This document shows, piece by piece, positions 1-9,808 of a DNA stretch of 64,000 nucleotides. Source of the DNA: an uncultured Acetatifactor sp. (GTDB lineage Bacteria; Bacillota; Clostridia; Lachnospirales; Lachnospiraceae); NCBI GenBank assembly GCA_910583845.1, contig CAJUAB010000013.1:1-64000 (forward strand), read 5' to 3'. The position numbers were made by a program, and so were the translations under genes. Position 1 is the first letter of the stretch; each line of letters opens with the position of its first letter. The notes beneath the pieces are model-generated. The model saw nothing but the letters and a program-made list of their open reading frames with translations. It did no database searches and was not told where the DNA came from.

Positions 1-22
1 GTTCGTTGGGGTTAAAGCTCAT
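1..22 (-). CDS. Start of a divergent gene, truncated by the window edge
   Basis: On the minus strand an ATG at 22-20 is preceded, eight bases away, by a textbook Shine-Dalgarno sequence (AAAGGAGG, the complement of 31-38). The visible codons read MSFNPNE before the window ends. The gene diverges from the GH39 gene and shares the 23-477 intergenic region with it. Too little protein is visible to name a function. Confidence 0.65.
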
Positions 23-477
23 GTTTTTGTCCTCCTTTTTGGGTGGGCCGGGTGACCGGGCAGGTTCATCCAGCCGGTTTAGTTGGGAAAATCTGTCAAT
101 CGGATGTTCCGGCAATCTCGCCTTCTATCCTATGGAACGTGAAATTCGCGCTCATATGAGGGGTGAAATCAGGCCTGTATTTCCGAATGGAGCCTGTTTT
201 TTGTAGTTTTTATCTTTTGCCGGACAGTGGCGCACCCGCAAGGCGTGTGGCGGAGGGATATGAGGATTGATCAATTATTGCATACAAAAGGTCATTGTCA
301 GAAGGCTTGCGTTCCTATAAGATAAATCATAATGGAGGATAAATTGCAGTTTGGGTGAGCGCCTGCGCGGCGCCGCCGTAAGAATAGCGAAACGCGCATG
401 ATTGCATCAAAAGAGAGGACAGTGGGGGAGCGGTTCTTTCGCTGTCAGACTGAGAGGATGAAAGGAAGGATAGCGCT
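23..477. other. Divergent intergenic region upstream of the xylan locus
   Basis: This 455-base stretch separates the leftward partial gene from the GH39 gene. It holds the leftward ribosome site at 31-38, a plausible rightward sigma-A promoter at 295-323 and the GH39 ribosome site (AAGGAAGG, about 461-468). The leader between promoter and GH39 start is about 150 bases. I see no convincing small gene in it. Confidence 0.5.
295..323 (+). promoter_or_regulatory. Candidate sigma-A promoter for the GH39 operon
   Basis: TTGTCA at 295-300 and TAAGAT at 318-323 are separated by 17 bases. The -35 matches the consensus at five of six positions and the -10 at four of six. It lies about 150 bases upstream of the GH39 start, so the mRNA would have a long leader. 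Supported only by sequence match. Confidence 0.4.
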
Positions 478-1983
478 ATGACAGAGAAAAGAGTGGTTTT
501 GGATCAGAACGCGGAGGTCGCCTTTTCGAACCATGTGGATTACTGTGTGGGCACGGGAAGAATGGGGCTGGCGCTGCATCAGGAGTATCAGGAGCAGCTT
601 GAAATGGTACAGGAATATATCGGGTTCAGCCATATCAGAGGGCACGGCCTGTTCTGTGATGACATGGCCATCTACCAGGAGGGAGAGGACGGCAGCGCGG
701 AGTACAATTACACCTATCTGGACCGGGTGATGGACAGCTACCGCAGGCTGGGGCTTAAGCCTTTTCTGGAACTGGGCTTTATGCCGGGGAAACTGGCCAG
801 CGGCAGTCAGACCATATTCTACTGGAAGGGAAATACCACGCCGCCGGCCTCCTATGAGCGCTGGAACGATATGGTCAAGGCCCTGCTTTTGCATCTGTGC
901 CGGAGATACGGAAGGGAAGAAGTGGTGACCTGGCCCATCGAGGTGTGGAACGAACCGAACCTTCCGGGGTTCTGGGAACACGCGGATATGCAGGAGTATT
1001 TCAGACTTTTCCACAGTACCTTCCAGGCCGTAAAAGAGGTGGATGAGCGTTTCCGAGTGGGTGGACCGGCAGTCTGCGGCGGCAGTGACGAGGTGTGGAT
1101 CAAGGCTTTTATGGAGTTTTGCCATGAGCGGAAGATCCCTGTGGACTTTGTCACCAGGCACCATTATACCACGGAGCTTCCTGAGAGGGCGGGACACTAT
1201 GGCTATGCGGCGTTACAGGATACGGAGGGGGGCTTTGCAAACCTGCGCACTACCCGGGATATTATAGACCGTTATCCGGAGTACCGGGGAATGGAAATAC
1301 ATATTACGGAGTTCAATACCTCCTATATTCCCAACTGTCCGCTCCACGATACCAACCAGAACGCGGCATTCATTGCCCGCCAGCTGTCCCGGCTGGGGGA
1401 CGGCAATGCCTCCTATTCCTACTGGACTTTCGGAGACGTGTTTGAGGAGCAGGGGGTGCCCTTCACCCCGTTCCACGGGGGCTTCGGACTGGTGGCCAAC
1501 GGCTGTATTCCCAAGCCCACCTTCTGGACCTTTGTATTTTATAAAAAGCTGAAGGAGCAGCCGGGGCGCTGTATATACAGGGACGATACCATGCTGGTTA
1601 TGCGGATGGAGGACGGTTCCTTCCGGGGAATTGCCTGGAACATGACGGAAAAACGTTCCGGAAAGGATCTGCTGCTCCGACTGGAGCTGCCTGCCGGGGA
1701 GGAAGGCTGTCTGGTGGTGCAGACGGTGGACGAGGTGTGCTGCAATCCGCTGAAGGTGTGGCATGATCTGGGGGAACCGGCCAATCCTGACTCTCAGCAG
1801 CTGGAACTGCTGCGGAGCGCGGCGCGGCCTTTTGTGGAGACCAGACGGGCCGTTCCGCAGGAAGGCAGAGTGGAACTGGACTTCTCTCTCAGGGAGAATG
1901 GGGTGGTATATTTTTCCTGGATACCCTGCCGGGTGAATCCGGACAGAGGATACTCTTATGAGAGAGTCATGCAGTATAGATAG
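478..1983 (+). CDS. GH39 family beta-xylosidase, cytoplasmic
   Basis: The 501-residue protein has the GH39 (clan A TIM-barrel) pattern. WNEPN carries the probable acid/base Glu159, and the ITEFN segment carries the probable nucleophile Glu278. A C-terminal beta-rich domain completes the usual ~500-residue length. There is no signal peptide, so it should act in the cytoplasm, releasing xylose from the non-reducing end of imported xylo-oligosaccharides. The ribosome site AAGGAAGG sits about nine bases before the ATG. It is the first gene of a rightward glycosidase run. GH39 also contains alpha-iduronidases, but the xylan-type neighbours favour beta-xylosidase. Confidence 0.88.
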   Translation: MTEKRVVLDQNAEVAFSNHVDYCVGTGRMGLALHQEYQEQLEMVQEYIGFSHIRGHGLFCDDMAIYQEGEDGSAEYNYTYLDRVMDSYRRLGLKPFLELGFMPGKLASGSQTIFYWKGNTTPPASYERWNDMVKALLLHLCRRYGREEVVTWPIEVWNEPNLPGFWEHADMQEYFRLFHSTFQAVKEVDERFRVGGPAVCGGSDEVWIKAFMEFCHERKIPVDFVTRHHYTTELPERAGHYGYAALQDTEGGFANLRTTRDIIDRYPEYRGMEIHITEFNTSYIPNCPLHDTNQNAAFIARQLSRLGDGNASYSYWTFGDVFEEQGVPFTPFHGGFGLVANGCIPKPTFWTFVFYKKLKEQPGRCIYRDDTMLVMRMEDGSFRGIAWNMTEKRSGKDLLLRLELPAGEEGCLVVQTVDEVCCNPLKVWHDLGEPANPDSQQLELLRSAARPFVETRRAVPQEGRVELDFSLRENGVVYFSWIPCRVNPDRGYSYERVMQYR

Positions 1984-2120
1984 GTATGAACCTTTGGAGG
2001 GCGGTGCGCCCATATGCCGGGCGCACCGACTGCGCGAAGGAGACGGACAGGTGTGATTTTAGTGACAGCCTGAGAGGGTCTGGCATCGCAACTCTCTTAA
2101 GCTGCGGAAAAGAGGCGAAT

Positions 2121-3521
2121 ATGTGCAAGAAACAGGCGTGGAATCCCTATCTCCCGTCCTGGGAGTATATCCCGGACGCGGAACCCTATGTGTTCGGGGA
2201 CAGGGTATATGTGTACGGTTCTCATGATTTTTACAACGGTTATGTGTTCTGCATGGGGGACTATGTGTGCTGGTCGGCCCCCGTGGATGATCTGGGCAAC
2301 TGGCGGTATGAGGGCGTGATTTATGAGAGGACGGACGATCCGTTTAACCGGGCGGGGAAGATGTGTCTTTACGCGCCGGATGTGACGGTGGGACCGGACG
2401 GCAGATACTATCTCTACTATGTGCTGGATAAGGTGTCGGTAGTGTCGGTGGCGGTCTGCGATTCCCCGGCCGGCAAATACGAATTTTACGGATATGTACA
2501 CTATTCGGACGGCACCCTTCTGGGCGAGCGGGCCGGGGATGAGCCGCAGTTTGATCCGGGTGTGCTGACGGAAGGGGACAGGACTTATCTGTATACGGGG
2601 TTCTGCGGCAAGGGAGACAAATCCCGCCATGGGGCCATGGTGACGGTTCTGGGCAGGGATATGCTGACGATCACGGAGTCTCCCAGATTCATTGTGCCGG
2701 GCTGTGAGTACAGTGCGGGGACCACATATGAGGGGCACGCGTTCTTTGAGGCATCGTCCATCCGGAAGAAGGGCAGTACCTACTATTTTATTTATTCCTC
2801 TCAGGTGATGCACGAGCTGTGTTATGCCACCAGCAAAAAGCCCACAGGGGACTTTCGCTACGGCGGGGTGCTGGTGAGCAACTGTGATCTGCACATCGAC
2901 AGCTACAAGCCCGCGGGGCAGCCCGCGGCCTATGGCGCGAACAATCACGGAAGTATGGTGGAGATTCAGGGCCAGCCCTATATTTTTTACCATCGTCAGA
3001 CAAACGGCACCTGGTACAGCAGACAGGGATGCGCGGAGAAGCTGACAATTCTCAAGGACGGCAGTATAGAACAGGCGCAGCTGACCTCCTGTGGGTTAAA
3101 CGGCGGTCCGCTGCCGGGACAGGGATATTTTCCCGCCTACCTCGCCTGCAATCTGTTCACATCCGCGCCTTCCGCCTACGTGGGCGGTCCGGAACAGCCA
3201 AGAGTCATGCAGGACGGCAGGGACGGGGATCAGAATCCGGGATATATCGGCAATATTCAGGATACGGCCACGGCGGGATTCAAATTTTTCCGGGGGATGG
3301 AAGCCACGCAGATTCATATCTGGACAAGAGGCTACGCAAAGGGTATATTTGAAGTGAGGACGGAAATCGGCGGCAGTGTGCTGGCGGTTCTGCCGGTGGA
3401 ATATGCCAATGTGTGGGAGGAGTCCTGGACGGAGATCGCGTTGCCGGAGGAGGAGTACGCGCTGTACTTTACCTTTCGGGGGCAGGGTGTTGCCATGCTG
3501 AAAGGATTTGAGCTGAGATAG
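2121..3521 (+). CDS. GH43 family glycosidase (arabinofuranosidase/xylosidase type)
   Basis: A five-bladed-propeller GH43 enzyme of 466 residues. The three expected acids are visible: Asp19 in the PDAEP segment (general base), Asp87 in YAPDV (pKa modulator) and Glu210 in FFEAS (general acid). A C-terminal beta-sandwich of about 130 residues follows the propeller. No signal peptide, so probably cytoplasmic. The open frame extends to 1986, but the first 45 codons do not resemble the family. The ATG at 2121 follows a weak purine-rich site and starts exactly where family similarity begins. GH43 substrate specificity cannot be read from sequence; alpha-L-arabinofuranosidase or beta-xylosidase is most likely here. 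Confidence 0.82.
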   Translation: MCKKQAWNPYLPSWEYIPDAEPYVFGDRVYVYGSHDFYNGYVFCMGDYVCWSAPVDDLGNWRYEGVIYERTDDPFNRAGKMCLYAPDVTVGPDGRYYLYYVLDKVSVVSVAVCDSPAGKYEFYGYVHYSDGTLLGERAGDEPQFDPGVLTEGDRTYLYTGFCGKGDKSRHGAMVTVLGRDMLTITESPRFIVPGCEYSAGTTYEGHAFFEASSIRKKGSTYYFIYSSQVMHELCYATSKKPTGDFRYGGVLVSNCDLHIDSYKPAGQPAAYGANNHGSMVEIQGQPYIFYHRQTNGTWYSRQGCAEKLTILKDGSIEQAQLTSCGLNGGPLPGQGYFPAYLACNLFTSAPSAYVGGPEQPRVMQDGRDGDQNPGYIGNIQDTATAGFKFFRGMEATQIHIWTRGYAKGIFEVRTEIGGSVLAVLPVEYANVWEESWTEIALPEEEYALYFTFRGQGVAMLKGFELR

Positions 3522-3549
3522 CGCGGAATCTTGCAGGAGGGAGAAAGGG

Positions 3550-4941
3550 ATGGGATATCTGAGCTTATATACCGGGGAAGTGCGGGAGCCGCATATCCCC
3601 CGCGCGCTGGCGGACAGTGTACATATGACATATACGGACCGGGACGGGAAGGAGCATACGCTGAACCAGGGATATGGCATTCTCTATGCGCAGGCGTCCA
3701 TCCGCCCCGACAACACCATCGCGCCCAGAGGAATCCGGAATCCCCGGGGGCTGGCGCTGCCAAAGGGGGACTTCGGCATATTGGCGGAGCCTGTGGACGA
3801 GGCGGGAGAGCCTTTGCGGGAGGCGGGCCTGCTATTATGGAGAACCGGGGATTTTCTGCGCTTCCGACAGGAGTCTGTGGAGCGCGGCAGCTGGCAGGCG
3901 GCCTATGACGGGGCCCGGGAGAGGATGGAATTACCGGACGGCCTTTGGGAAGGAATCCGGCAGCGCTGGGCAATGCCCCGGGCAGAGCTTAAAAAGGTGG
4001 CGTTTCCCCTGGCTGTGGGCTGGGCGGACCCGGTGATCTTCGCCTGGGAGGGGAAATGGTATTTCCTGGCCACCAATGACAACAATAACAATATCGGCCT
4101 GTTTATCCGGGAGGCGGATTCGGTGGCAGGGCTCTTTGGCCCGGAGGCGGAGCCGCGGTGTATTCTGGATTATGACGCGGACAGGGGATTTCTACAGACC
4201 TTCTGGGCACCGGAGTTTCATGTGATCGGGGGCAGGGCCTGCATTCTGTTCGCGGTGAGCGGCAGGGTGTGGGGGCCCCAGTGTCATATGATGCGTCTTA
4301 AGGAAAACGGCGCGCTGACGGACCCGGCAGACTGGGAGGAGCCGGTGCGGGTGCGCAGGCAGGACGGGAATTTCCTGGCCGAAAGCGGAATTACCCTGGA
4401 TATGACCTGCTTTAAGGACGGGGAGAACTCCTATCTGGTGTGGTCTTATCGTTACGGCATCGGCACGGCGGCGGACACGGGGTCCATGCTGTATATTGCC
4501 GCCGCCGACGAGGCCCGGCCCTGGGTGCTGGCCAGCGAGCCGGTGCTGCTCTCAAGGCCCCTGTACGGCTGGGAGAACCAGCGGGGAACCATCAACAATG
4601 AGGGGCCCTGCGCGCTGCTCACAGAGGATAAGATCTACCTGGCCTACTCCGGCGGCGGGGCCTGCGATCCCACCTATGCGGTGGGCTATCTGGTGGCATC
4701 CAGGGGGGAGGACCTGCTGAAGGCGGAAAACTGGTACAAGGAGCCTGCGGCCATGCTGCACAGAGGCTCCGTGGAGGGCATAGAGGGACCGGGGCACAAT
4801 TCCTTTTTCCGCGACGAAGAGGGGGAGCTGATGATCGCTTACCATGCCCAGGATATGGAGAAAACCCATAAGCGTTGTGCCGCTTTCCACCGGGTGTATT
4901 TCAACGGACAGGGGATGCCGCTGCTGCATATTCCCCTTTAG
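3550..4941 (+). CDS. GH43 family enzyme of the COG3940 type
   Basis: 463 residues. An N-terminal region of about 150 residues precedes the GH43 propeller, which begins at GWADP with the catalytic-base candidate Asp160. The modulator position is WAPEF (Glu222, a Glu where other GH43 enzymes have Asp, as in the exo-arabinofuranosidase-like branch). The general-acid candidate is Glu351 in NNEGP. It is clearly paralogous to the protein at 9809-11698, sharing the ADP, ATND, WAPEF and EGP blocks. No signal peptide. The ribosome site GGAGGGAGAAAGGG lies directly upstream. Probably trims arabinose side chains in the cytoplasm; the exact linkage is unknown. Confidence 0.75.
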   Translation: MGYLSLYTGEVREPHIPRALADSVHMTYTDRDGKEHTLNQGYGILYAQASIRPDNTIAPRGIRNPRGLALPKGDFGILAEPVDEAGEPLREAGLLLWRTGDFLRFRQESVERGSWQAAYDGARERMELPDGLWEGIRQRWAMPRAELKKVAFPLAVGWADPVIFAWEGKWYFLATNDNNNNIGLFIREADSVAGLFGPEAEPRCILDYDADRGFLQTFWAPEFHVIGGRACILFAVSGRVWGPQCHMMRLKENGALTDPADWEEPVRVRRQDGNFLAESGITLDMTCFKDGENSYLVWSYRYGIGTAADTGSMLYIAAADEARPWVLASEPVLLSRPLYGWENQRGTINNEGPCALLTEDKIYLAYSGGGACDPTYAVGYLVASRGEDLLKAENWYKEPAAMLHRGSVEGIEGPGHNSFFRDEEGELMIAYHAQDMEKTHKRCAAFHRVYFNGQGMPLLHIPL

Positions 4942-4977
4942 AGCATTTGCGCAGTGATTTGATTGGAGGAGAAAAGT

Positions 4978-6960
4978 ATGGGAAAGATCAGAATCGAGGA
5001 CAGGAGGCTGGTGTTCCGGCGCAGGGACGAGCTGACGGTGATTGAGCCCTACGGCAGGGACTGCCTGCGCTGCCGCAGCACCAGAAACGGGCGGCTTTCG
5101 GAGGAGAAATGGACCGTGCTGGAGCCGGCCACCCGGGACGAATGCCAGGTGTCAGGGGACGAGAACAAGGCCACCATCGTAAACGGTATGGTCAGCGCCA
5201 CCATAGAGGCGGGAAACGCCTGGTATGGCGGGATCATCACTTACTACCGCAAGGGAAAACAGATTCTGCGCACCCGGTTTGAGGGGGATTACACCAACCG
5301 CAATATGCATGTGGAGGGGGATCATTATCAGGTCAGGGTGATCTTTGACGCCAATGAAGGGGAACATTTTTACGGCATGGGGCAGGAGCAGGAGGATTTG
5401 TTTGACCGCAAGGGCAGCACCTGCCAGATTATCCATTACAATACCAAGTCCACGCTGCCGGTGCTGTACTCCTCCCTGGGCTACGGCTTCTTCTGGAACA
5501 ATCCGGCTCCGGGGCGCTGCGAGACCACCCGCAACCACACTATGTTTGTGGCGGACAGCGCTTACCAGGCGGACTATTTTGTCTATGCGGGGGAGACGCC
5601 CGCCGGGACCATGGAGAGATACTGCGACCTGACCGGCTACGCGCCCCGGTTTCCCCGCTGGGCGGCGGGCTTCTGGCAGTGCAGGCTTCGCTATGAGAGC
5701 CAGGAGGATCTGCTGGAGGTGGCCCGGGAGTACAAGAGGAGAGGGATTCCCATCGACGCCATCGTCATTGACTATTTTCACTGGACCGAGCAGGGGGAGT
5801 GGAAGTTTGATCCCAGGTACTGGCCGGACCCGGAGGCCATGTGCCGGGAACTGGAGGAGATGGGCATTCATCCGGTGGTATCCATCTGGCCTACCATCAA
5901 TCCCGCCAGCGAGAACTACAGTGAGATGAACGAGGGAAATATGCTGGTGCGCACGGAGAACGGGCAGTTCGGCACCTTTGATTTTTACGGGCAGCAGACT
6001 TTTATCGATCCCATGAACCCGGAGACCAGAAGGTTTGTGTGGGATAAGGTAAGGGAGAATTATTACCGCCATGGGATCAGGACTTTCTGGCTGGACGAGG
6101 CGGAGCCGGAGGTGCATCCCCAGCAGCCGGGGCATCTGAAATACTATCTGGGAAACGGGGCCCAGGTGGCCCAGATGTATCCCTATTACTATGCGAAAAC
6201 CTTTTACGACGGGCTTAAGGAGGAGGGGGAGGAAGAGATCGTGTCCCTGACCCGGGCAGCCTACCCCGGCAGTCAGAAGTTTGGCGCCATCGTGTGGAAC
6301 GGGGATATTGCCTCCAGCTTTCGGAACCTGAAGATGAGCATTGAGAGCGGCCTGTCCATGGGGATGTGCGGAATCCCCTGGTGGAACTCGGACATCGGCG
6401 GATTTCATTCCGGGGATATCGAGAGCGACTATTTCAAGGAGCTGATCGTGAGATGGTTCCAGTTCGGCGTGTTCTGTCCGGTGATGCGGCTCCACGGTTC
6501 GAGACTGCGTCCCTCCTGGCATAAGGAGCGCCATCCCGGCGTCAAGGAGGCCAGCGGCGGCGACAATGAGATCTGGAGCTTCGGGGAGCGCAACTATCCG
6601 ATTCTGAAAGAACTGATTGAGCTGCGGGAGAGGCTCAAGGACTATACCTGCCGGTATATGGACGAGGCCAGCCGCACGGGCGCGCCCATCATGCGCCCCA
6701 TGTTCTGGGAGTTCCCGGAGGATGAGCAGTGCTATACCCTGGAGGACCAGTATTTTTACGGCGCGGATCTGCTGGTGGCTCCCATCTATGAGCAGGGCGC
6801 GGTGGAACGTCGGGTATACCTGCCCCGGGGAAGGTGGGTGCTTGCGCGGGACGGCCATGTGGAGGAGGGCGGCAGGTGGATCACCTGCCACGCGGAACTG
6901 GAGGAATTTATTGTGTTTGCCCGGGAAGGGGCGGAAGTGCTGGCGTGTTTTGCGCGATAG
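4978..6960 (+). CDS. GH31 family alpha-xylosidase-like enzyme
   Basis: 660 residues with the GH31 order: an N-terminal beta-sandwich (galactose-mutarotase-like), the catalytic TIM barrel and C-terminal beta domains. The nucleophile is Asp373 in FWLDEAEPE, a wording typical of alpha-xylosidase-like GH31 enzymes, and the acid/base candidate is Asp443 in WNGDIA. No signal peptide, hence cytoplasmic. The ATG at 4978 is preceded by GGAGGA with good spacing; an upstream in-frame TTG at 4963 is rejected. Expected to release alpha-linked xylose (or glucose) from the non-reducing end. An alpha-xylosidase suits a hemicellulose locus, including xyloglucan side chains, but specificity is inferred. Confidence 0.82.
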   Translation: MGKIRIEDRRLVFRRRDELTVIEPYGRDCLRCRSTRNGRLSEEKWTVLEPATRDECQVSGDENKATIVNGMVSATIEAGNAWYGGIITYYRKGKQILRTRFEGDYTNRNMHVEGDHYQVRVIFDANEGEHFYGMGQEQEDLFDRKGSTCQIIHYNTKSTLPVLYSSLGYGFFWNNPAPGRCETTRNHTMFVADSAYQADYFVYAGETPAGTMERYCDLTGYAPRFPRWAAGFWQCRLRYESQEDLLEVAREYKRRGIPIDAIVIDYFHWTEQGEWKFDPRYWPDPEAMCRELEEMGIHPVVSIWPTINPASENYSEMNEGNMLVRTENGQFGTFDFYGQQTFIDPMNPETRRFVWDKVRENYYRHGIRTFWLDEAEPEVHPQQPGHLKYYLGNGAQVAQMYPYYYAKTFYDGLKEEGEEEIVSLTRAAYPGSQKFGAIVWNGDIASSFRNLKMSIESGLSMGMCGIPWWNSDIGGFHSGDIESDYFKELIVRWFQFGVFCPVMRLHGSRLRPSWHKERHPGVKEASGGDNEIWSFGERNYPILKELIELRERLKDYTCRYMDEASRTGAPIMRPMFWEFPEDEQCYTLEDQYFYGADLLVAPIYEQGAVERRVYLPRGRWVLARDGHVEEGGRWITCHAELEEFIVFAREGAEVLACFAR

Positions 6961-7038
6961 GCCGCGGGCAACGGATAAAAAACAGGTTTCAGGTTCCGGG
7001 ATATCCGGTGCCTGGCAGGGGGAAAAGGAGAGCGGGAT

Positions 7039-9639
7039 ATGAGGTGGATCAGGCAGTGTGTGCTTCTGCCGCTGTGTCTGGCGCTGATGGGATGCGGCGG
7101 GCAGGATATGGCTGCAGGCGCCGAAGGCGGTCCGGATACGGGGCGGGAGCAGAGCGCGGAAAGCGGCGCGGAGAGAACGGAGGAGCAGGTCCGGATTCCG
7201 GGCGAAGCCGAAGCGGGAGCGGAAACTGGAGCGGAAGCTGGGGCTTCGGAAAGCCGGGAGGAAGGACAGCAGTCGACCGGGTCGGGCAGTGAGGGAGAAA
7301 AGCCGGACGGCGCGGCGGAGAATCGGGAGGAAGAGGGAGAAATGATCAGGGATTACACGGCTTGTTTTCAGAATATAGAAGTAACGGAGGCTTATAAGGG
7401 CCTGGAGGACGCCAATCCGCTGATGACCCAGCGGTTCGGCGCGGACCCCTACGCCATGGAATACAATGGAAGAGTCTACTTTTATATGACTGCGGACGCT
7501 TTCGAGTATGAGGACGGCGAAGTCAGGGAGAACACCTACAGTAAGATTCACCGGATCAATGTGATCTCCACGGCTGACATGGTGAATTTTACGGACCACG
7601 GCTCCATAGAGGCGGCGGGCAGCCAGGGCGCGGCCAGGTGGGCCAGCAATTCCTGGGCTCCGGCGGCGGCCTGGAAGAATATCGACGGACAGGATCAATT
7701 TTTCCTGTATTTCGCGGACGGGGGCGGCGGCATCGGTGTGCTGACGGCGGACAGCCCCACGGGTCCCTTTACCGATCCCATCGGACACGGTCTGGTGACC
7801 CGGCAGACGCCCGCCTGCGCGGACGTGCTGTGGCTCTTTGACCCCGCGGTGCTGGTGGATGAGGACGGCAGGGCTTATCTGTATTTTGGCGGCGGGGTGC
7901 CGGAGGACAAAGTATCGGCTCCCGGTACGGCCAGGGTGGTGGAACTGGGGGAGGACATGATCAGCCTGAAAGGCGATCCCAGGCCCATTGACGTGCCTTA
8001 CCTGTTCGAGGACTCCGGCATACACAAATATAATGACAAGTACTATTATACATATTGCACCAACTGGCAGGTAGATGCGGCCGGGACGGCGGCTTACGGC
8101 TTCCACAACGCGGAGATTGCCAGCCTGGAGAGCTCCAGCCCCATGGGGCCTTTCACCTTCAAGGAGGTGATTCTGGAGAATCCCGGCAAGTTAAACGGCC
8201 TGTACGGCAACAATCATCATTGTGTATTCCGTTTCCGGGACAATTGGTATATTGCTTATCACGCCCGCACTCTGGAGAAAAATATGGGAGTGGAGAAGGG
8301 ATATCGCTGTACGCATGTGGACGCTTTTACCATGGGGGAGGACGGAACCATCGGCAAGATCCGTATGACCATGAAGGGCCGGGAACAGCTTCAATACGTG
8401 AATCCCTATGAGGAGGTCAATGCCGCGACCATGGCGGTGCAGGGCGGTCTGGATACGGTGGAAGTACTGACGGAGACCAAAGGCCCGGGCGTCATGGCGC
8501 TGACGGGTATTGACAGCGGGGATTTTTTCAAGGTACAGGGTGTGGATTTTGGAGAAAATGCTCCGACAGCCATACAGATGACCGTCCGCCGCGGGGCGGG
8601 TATGGAGGGACTGGCGCAGATCCGCGTGGACGGGCCGGAAGGCCGGGTGCTGGGCTATATGCCGCTGGGAACGCTACAGGAGAAGGACACGGCAGGGGAG
8701 GATTTTGTCACCTGTGAGGCGCGGCTGGAGGCGGAAGTGACCGGCGTACATGACCTCTTTTTTCTGTTTTACAGCAGCGCGGAAAACAGCTGTGAGATCG
8801 CCGGATGGCGCTTTGTAAAAGGGGAGGAGGAGCTTAGCGCCCTCTGTCCGAAGGAGGTGTCAGAAAGCGTGGCGGGAAGAGAGTACGGAAGGGTGGAACA
8901 TATCACCTACCACTCGGAGACCACGGGGCTTGAGCGGGGAGCCAATGTACTGCTGCCTCCGGGATACGATCCAGAAAAACAGTATGCGGCGCTGTATTTT
9001 CAACATGGCATTTTCGGGGATGAGTACACGCTCACAGGCGATGCGAACAATGCCATCCCTCAGATTCTGGGCAATCTTGCCGCACAGGGCATGGCCAGAG
9101 AGGTGATCGCGGTATTTCCGGACATGTACGCCACCTCGGACCCCGAATTAAAACCGGGATTCAGCGAGGAGGAAGTGGCTCCCTATGACAATTTTATCAA
9201 CGAACTGACGCAGGATCTGATTCCCTGTATTGAAAGCCGTTACTCTGTGCAGGCGGACAGGGAGAGCAGGGGGATTCTGGGATTTTCCATGGGCGGAAGG
9301 GAGACATTGTACATCGGCGTGAACAGACCGGATCTGTTCGGATATGTGGGGGCCATCTCCCCGGCGCCGGGGCTGACGCCTGCCAAAGACTGGGCCATGT
9401 CCCACCCGGGCCAGCTTCAGGAGGAGGAACTGTGTTTCCCCCAGGGGGCACAGACACCGGAGCTTCTGATGGTCTGCTGCGGTACGCAGGACAGCGTAGT
9501 GGGCAAATTTCCGGAGAGCTACCACCAGATCCTGGAGAACAACCATGTGGAGCATCTGTGGTACGAAGTTCCCGGCGCTGACCATGACAGCCAGGCTATC
9601 CGCAGCGGCCTGTACAACTTTATGATCCGCTGGAACTGA
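7039..9639 (+). CDS. Exported GH43-CBM6-CE1 lipoprotein (arabinofuranosidase plus feruloyl/acetyl esterase)
   Basis: 866 residues. A lipoprotein signal ends at LALMGC (Cys19), followed by a Gly/Glu/Ala-rich linker to about residue 105. A GH43 propeller follows, with Asp136 (GADPY), Asp268 (LFDPA) and Glu324 (FEDSG), resembling arabinoxylan arabinofuranohydrolases. Residues about 465-610 look like a CBM6-type beta-sandwich. The C-terminal ~250 residues are an esterase-D/CE1 alpha/beta hydrolase with nucleophile Ser750 in GFSMGG and a late GADHD histidine. It is the only clearly exported glycosidase in the window, so it should act on polymer at the cell surface, removing arabinose and ester-linked ferulate or acetate. 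Ribosome site AAAAGGAGAG. Domain order is seen; substrates are inferred. Confidence 0.82.
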   Translation: MRWIRQCVLLPLCLALMGCGGQDMAAGAEGGPDTGREQSAESGAERTEEQVRIPGEAEAGAETGAEAGASESREEGQQSTGSGSEGEKPDGAAENREEEGEMIRDYTACFQNIEVTEAYKGLEDANPLMTQRFGADPYAMEYNGRVYFYMTADAFEYEDGEVRENTYSKIHRINVISTADMVNFTDHGSIEAAGSQGAARWASNSWAPAAAWKNIDGQDQFFLYFADGGGGIGVLTADSPTGPFTDPIGHGLVTRQTPACADVLWLFDPAVLVDEDGRAYLYFGGGVPEDKVSAPGTARVVELGEDMISLKGDPRPIDVPYLFEDSGIHKYNDKYYYTYCTNWQVDAAGTAAYGFHNAEIASLESSSPMGPFTFKEVILENPGKLNGLYGNNHHCVFRFRDNWYIAYHARTLEKNMGVEKGYRCTHVDAFTMGEDGTIGKIRMTMKGREQLQYVNPYEEVNAATMAVQGGLDTVEVLTETKGPGVMALTGIDSGDFFKVQGVDFGENAPTAIQMTVRRGAGMEGLAQIRVDGPEGRVLGYMPLGTLQEKDTAGEDFVTCEARLEAEVTGVHDLFFLFYSSAENSCEIAGWRFVKGEEELSALCPKEVSESVAGREYGRVEHITYHSETTGLERGANVLLPPGYDPEKQYAALYFQHGIFGDEYTLTGDANNAIPQILGNLAAQGMAREVIAVFPDMYATSDPELKPGFSEEEVAPYDNFINELTQDLIPCIESRYSVQADRESRGILGFSMGGRETLYIGVNRPDLFGYVGAISPAPGLTPAKDWAMSHPGQLQEEELCFPQGAQTPELLMVCCGTQDSVVGKFPESYHQILENNHVEHLWYEVPGADHDSQAIRSGLYNFMIRWN

Positions 9640-9808
9640 CGGGCCGTCCTGAAACCCTGCCTGAACCCATTCGGGGAGGCGTTTGCGCAAGCGGTTCCCC
9701 CGACTGTGTCAGGGCGGACAGACAGGCGTCCGAAGGCTCCGGGAGGGACGGACAGTACCCGGATATTTTGGATTCGAGTGTATGATAGATGGATGAAGAG
9801 AGGGAATT

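Noticed and set aside
130..160. cre-like site upstream of GH39 (TGAAATTCGCG)
   Set aside because: It has one base too many between the TGAAA and CG parts, so it does not fit the consensus spacing.
6..206. 66-codon frame near the left edge
   Set aside because: It runs over the ribosome site and first codons of the divergent minus-strand gene, has no ribosome site of its own and shows no protein-like pattern.
5152..8106. 984-codon frame on the minus strand across GH31 and the GH43 lipoprotein
   Set aside because: The plus-strand genes here carry intact catalytic motifs, while the antisense product is His/Pro/Arg-rich, as expected of a shadow frame.
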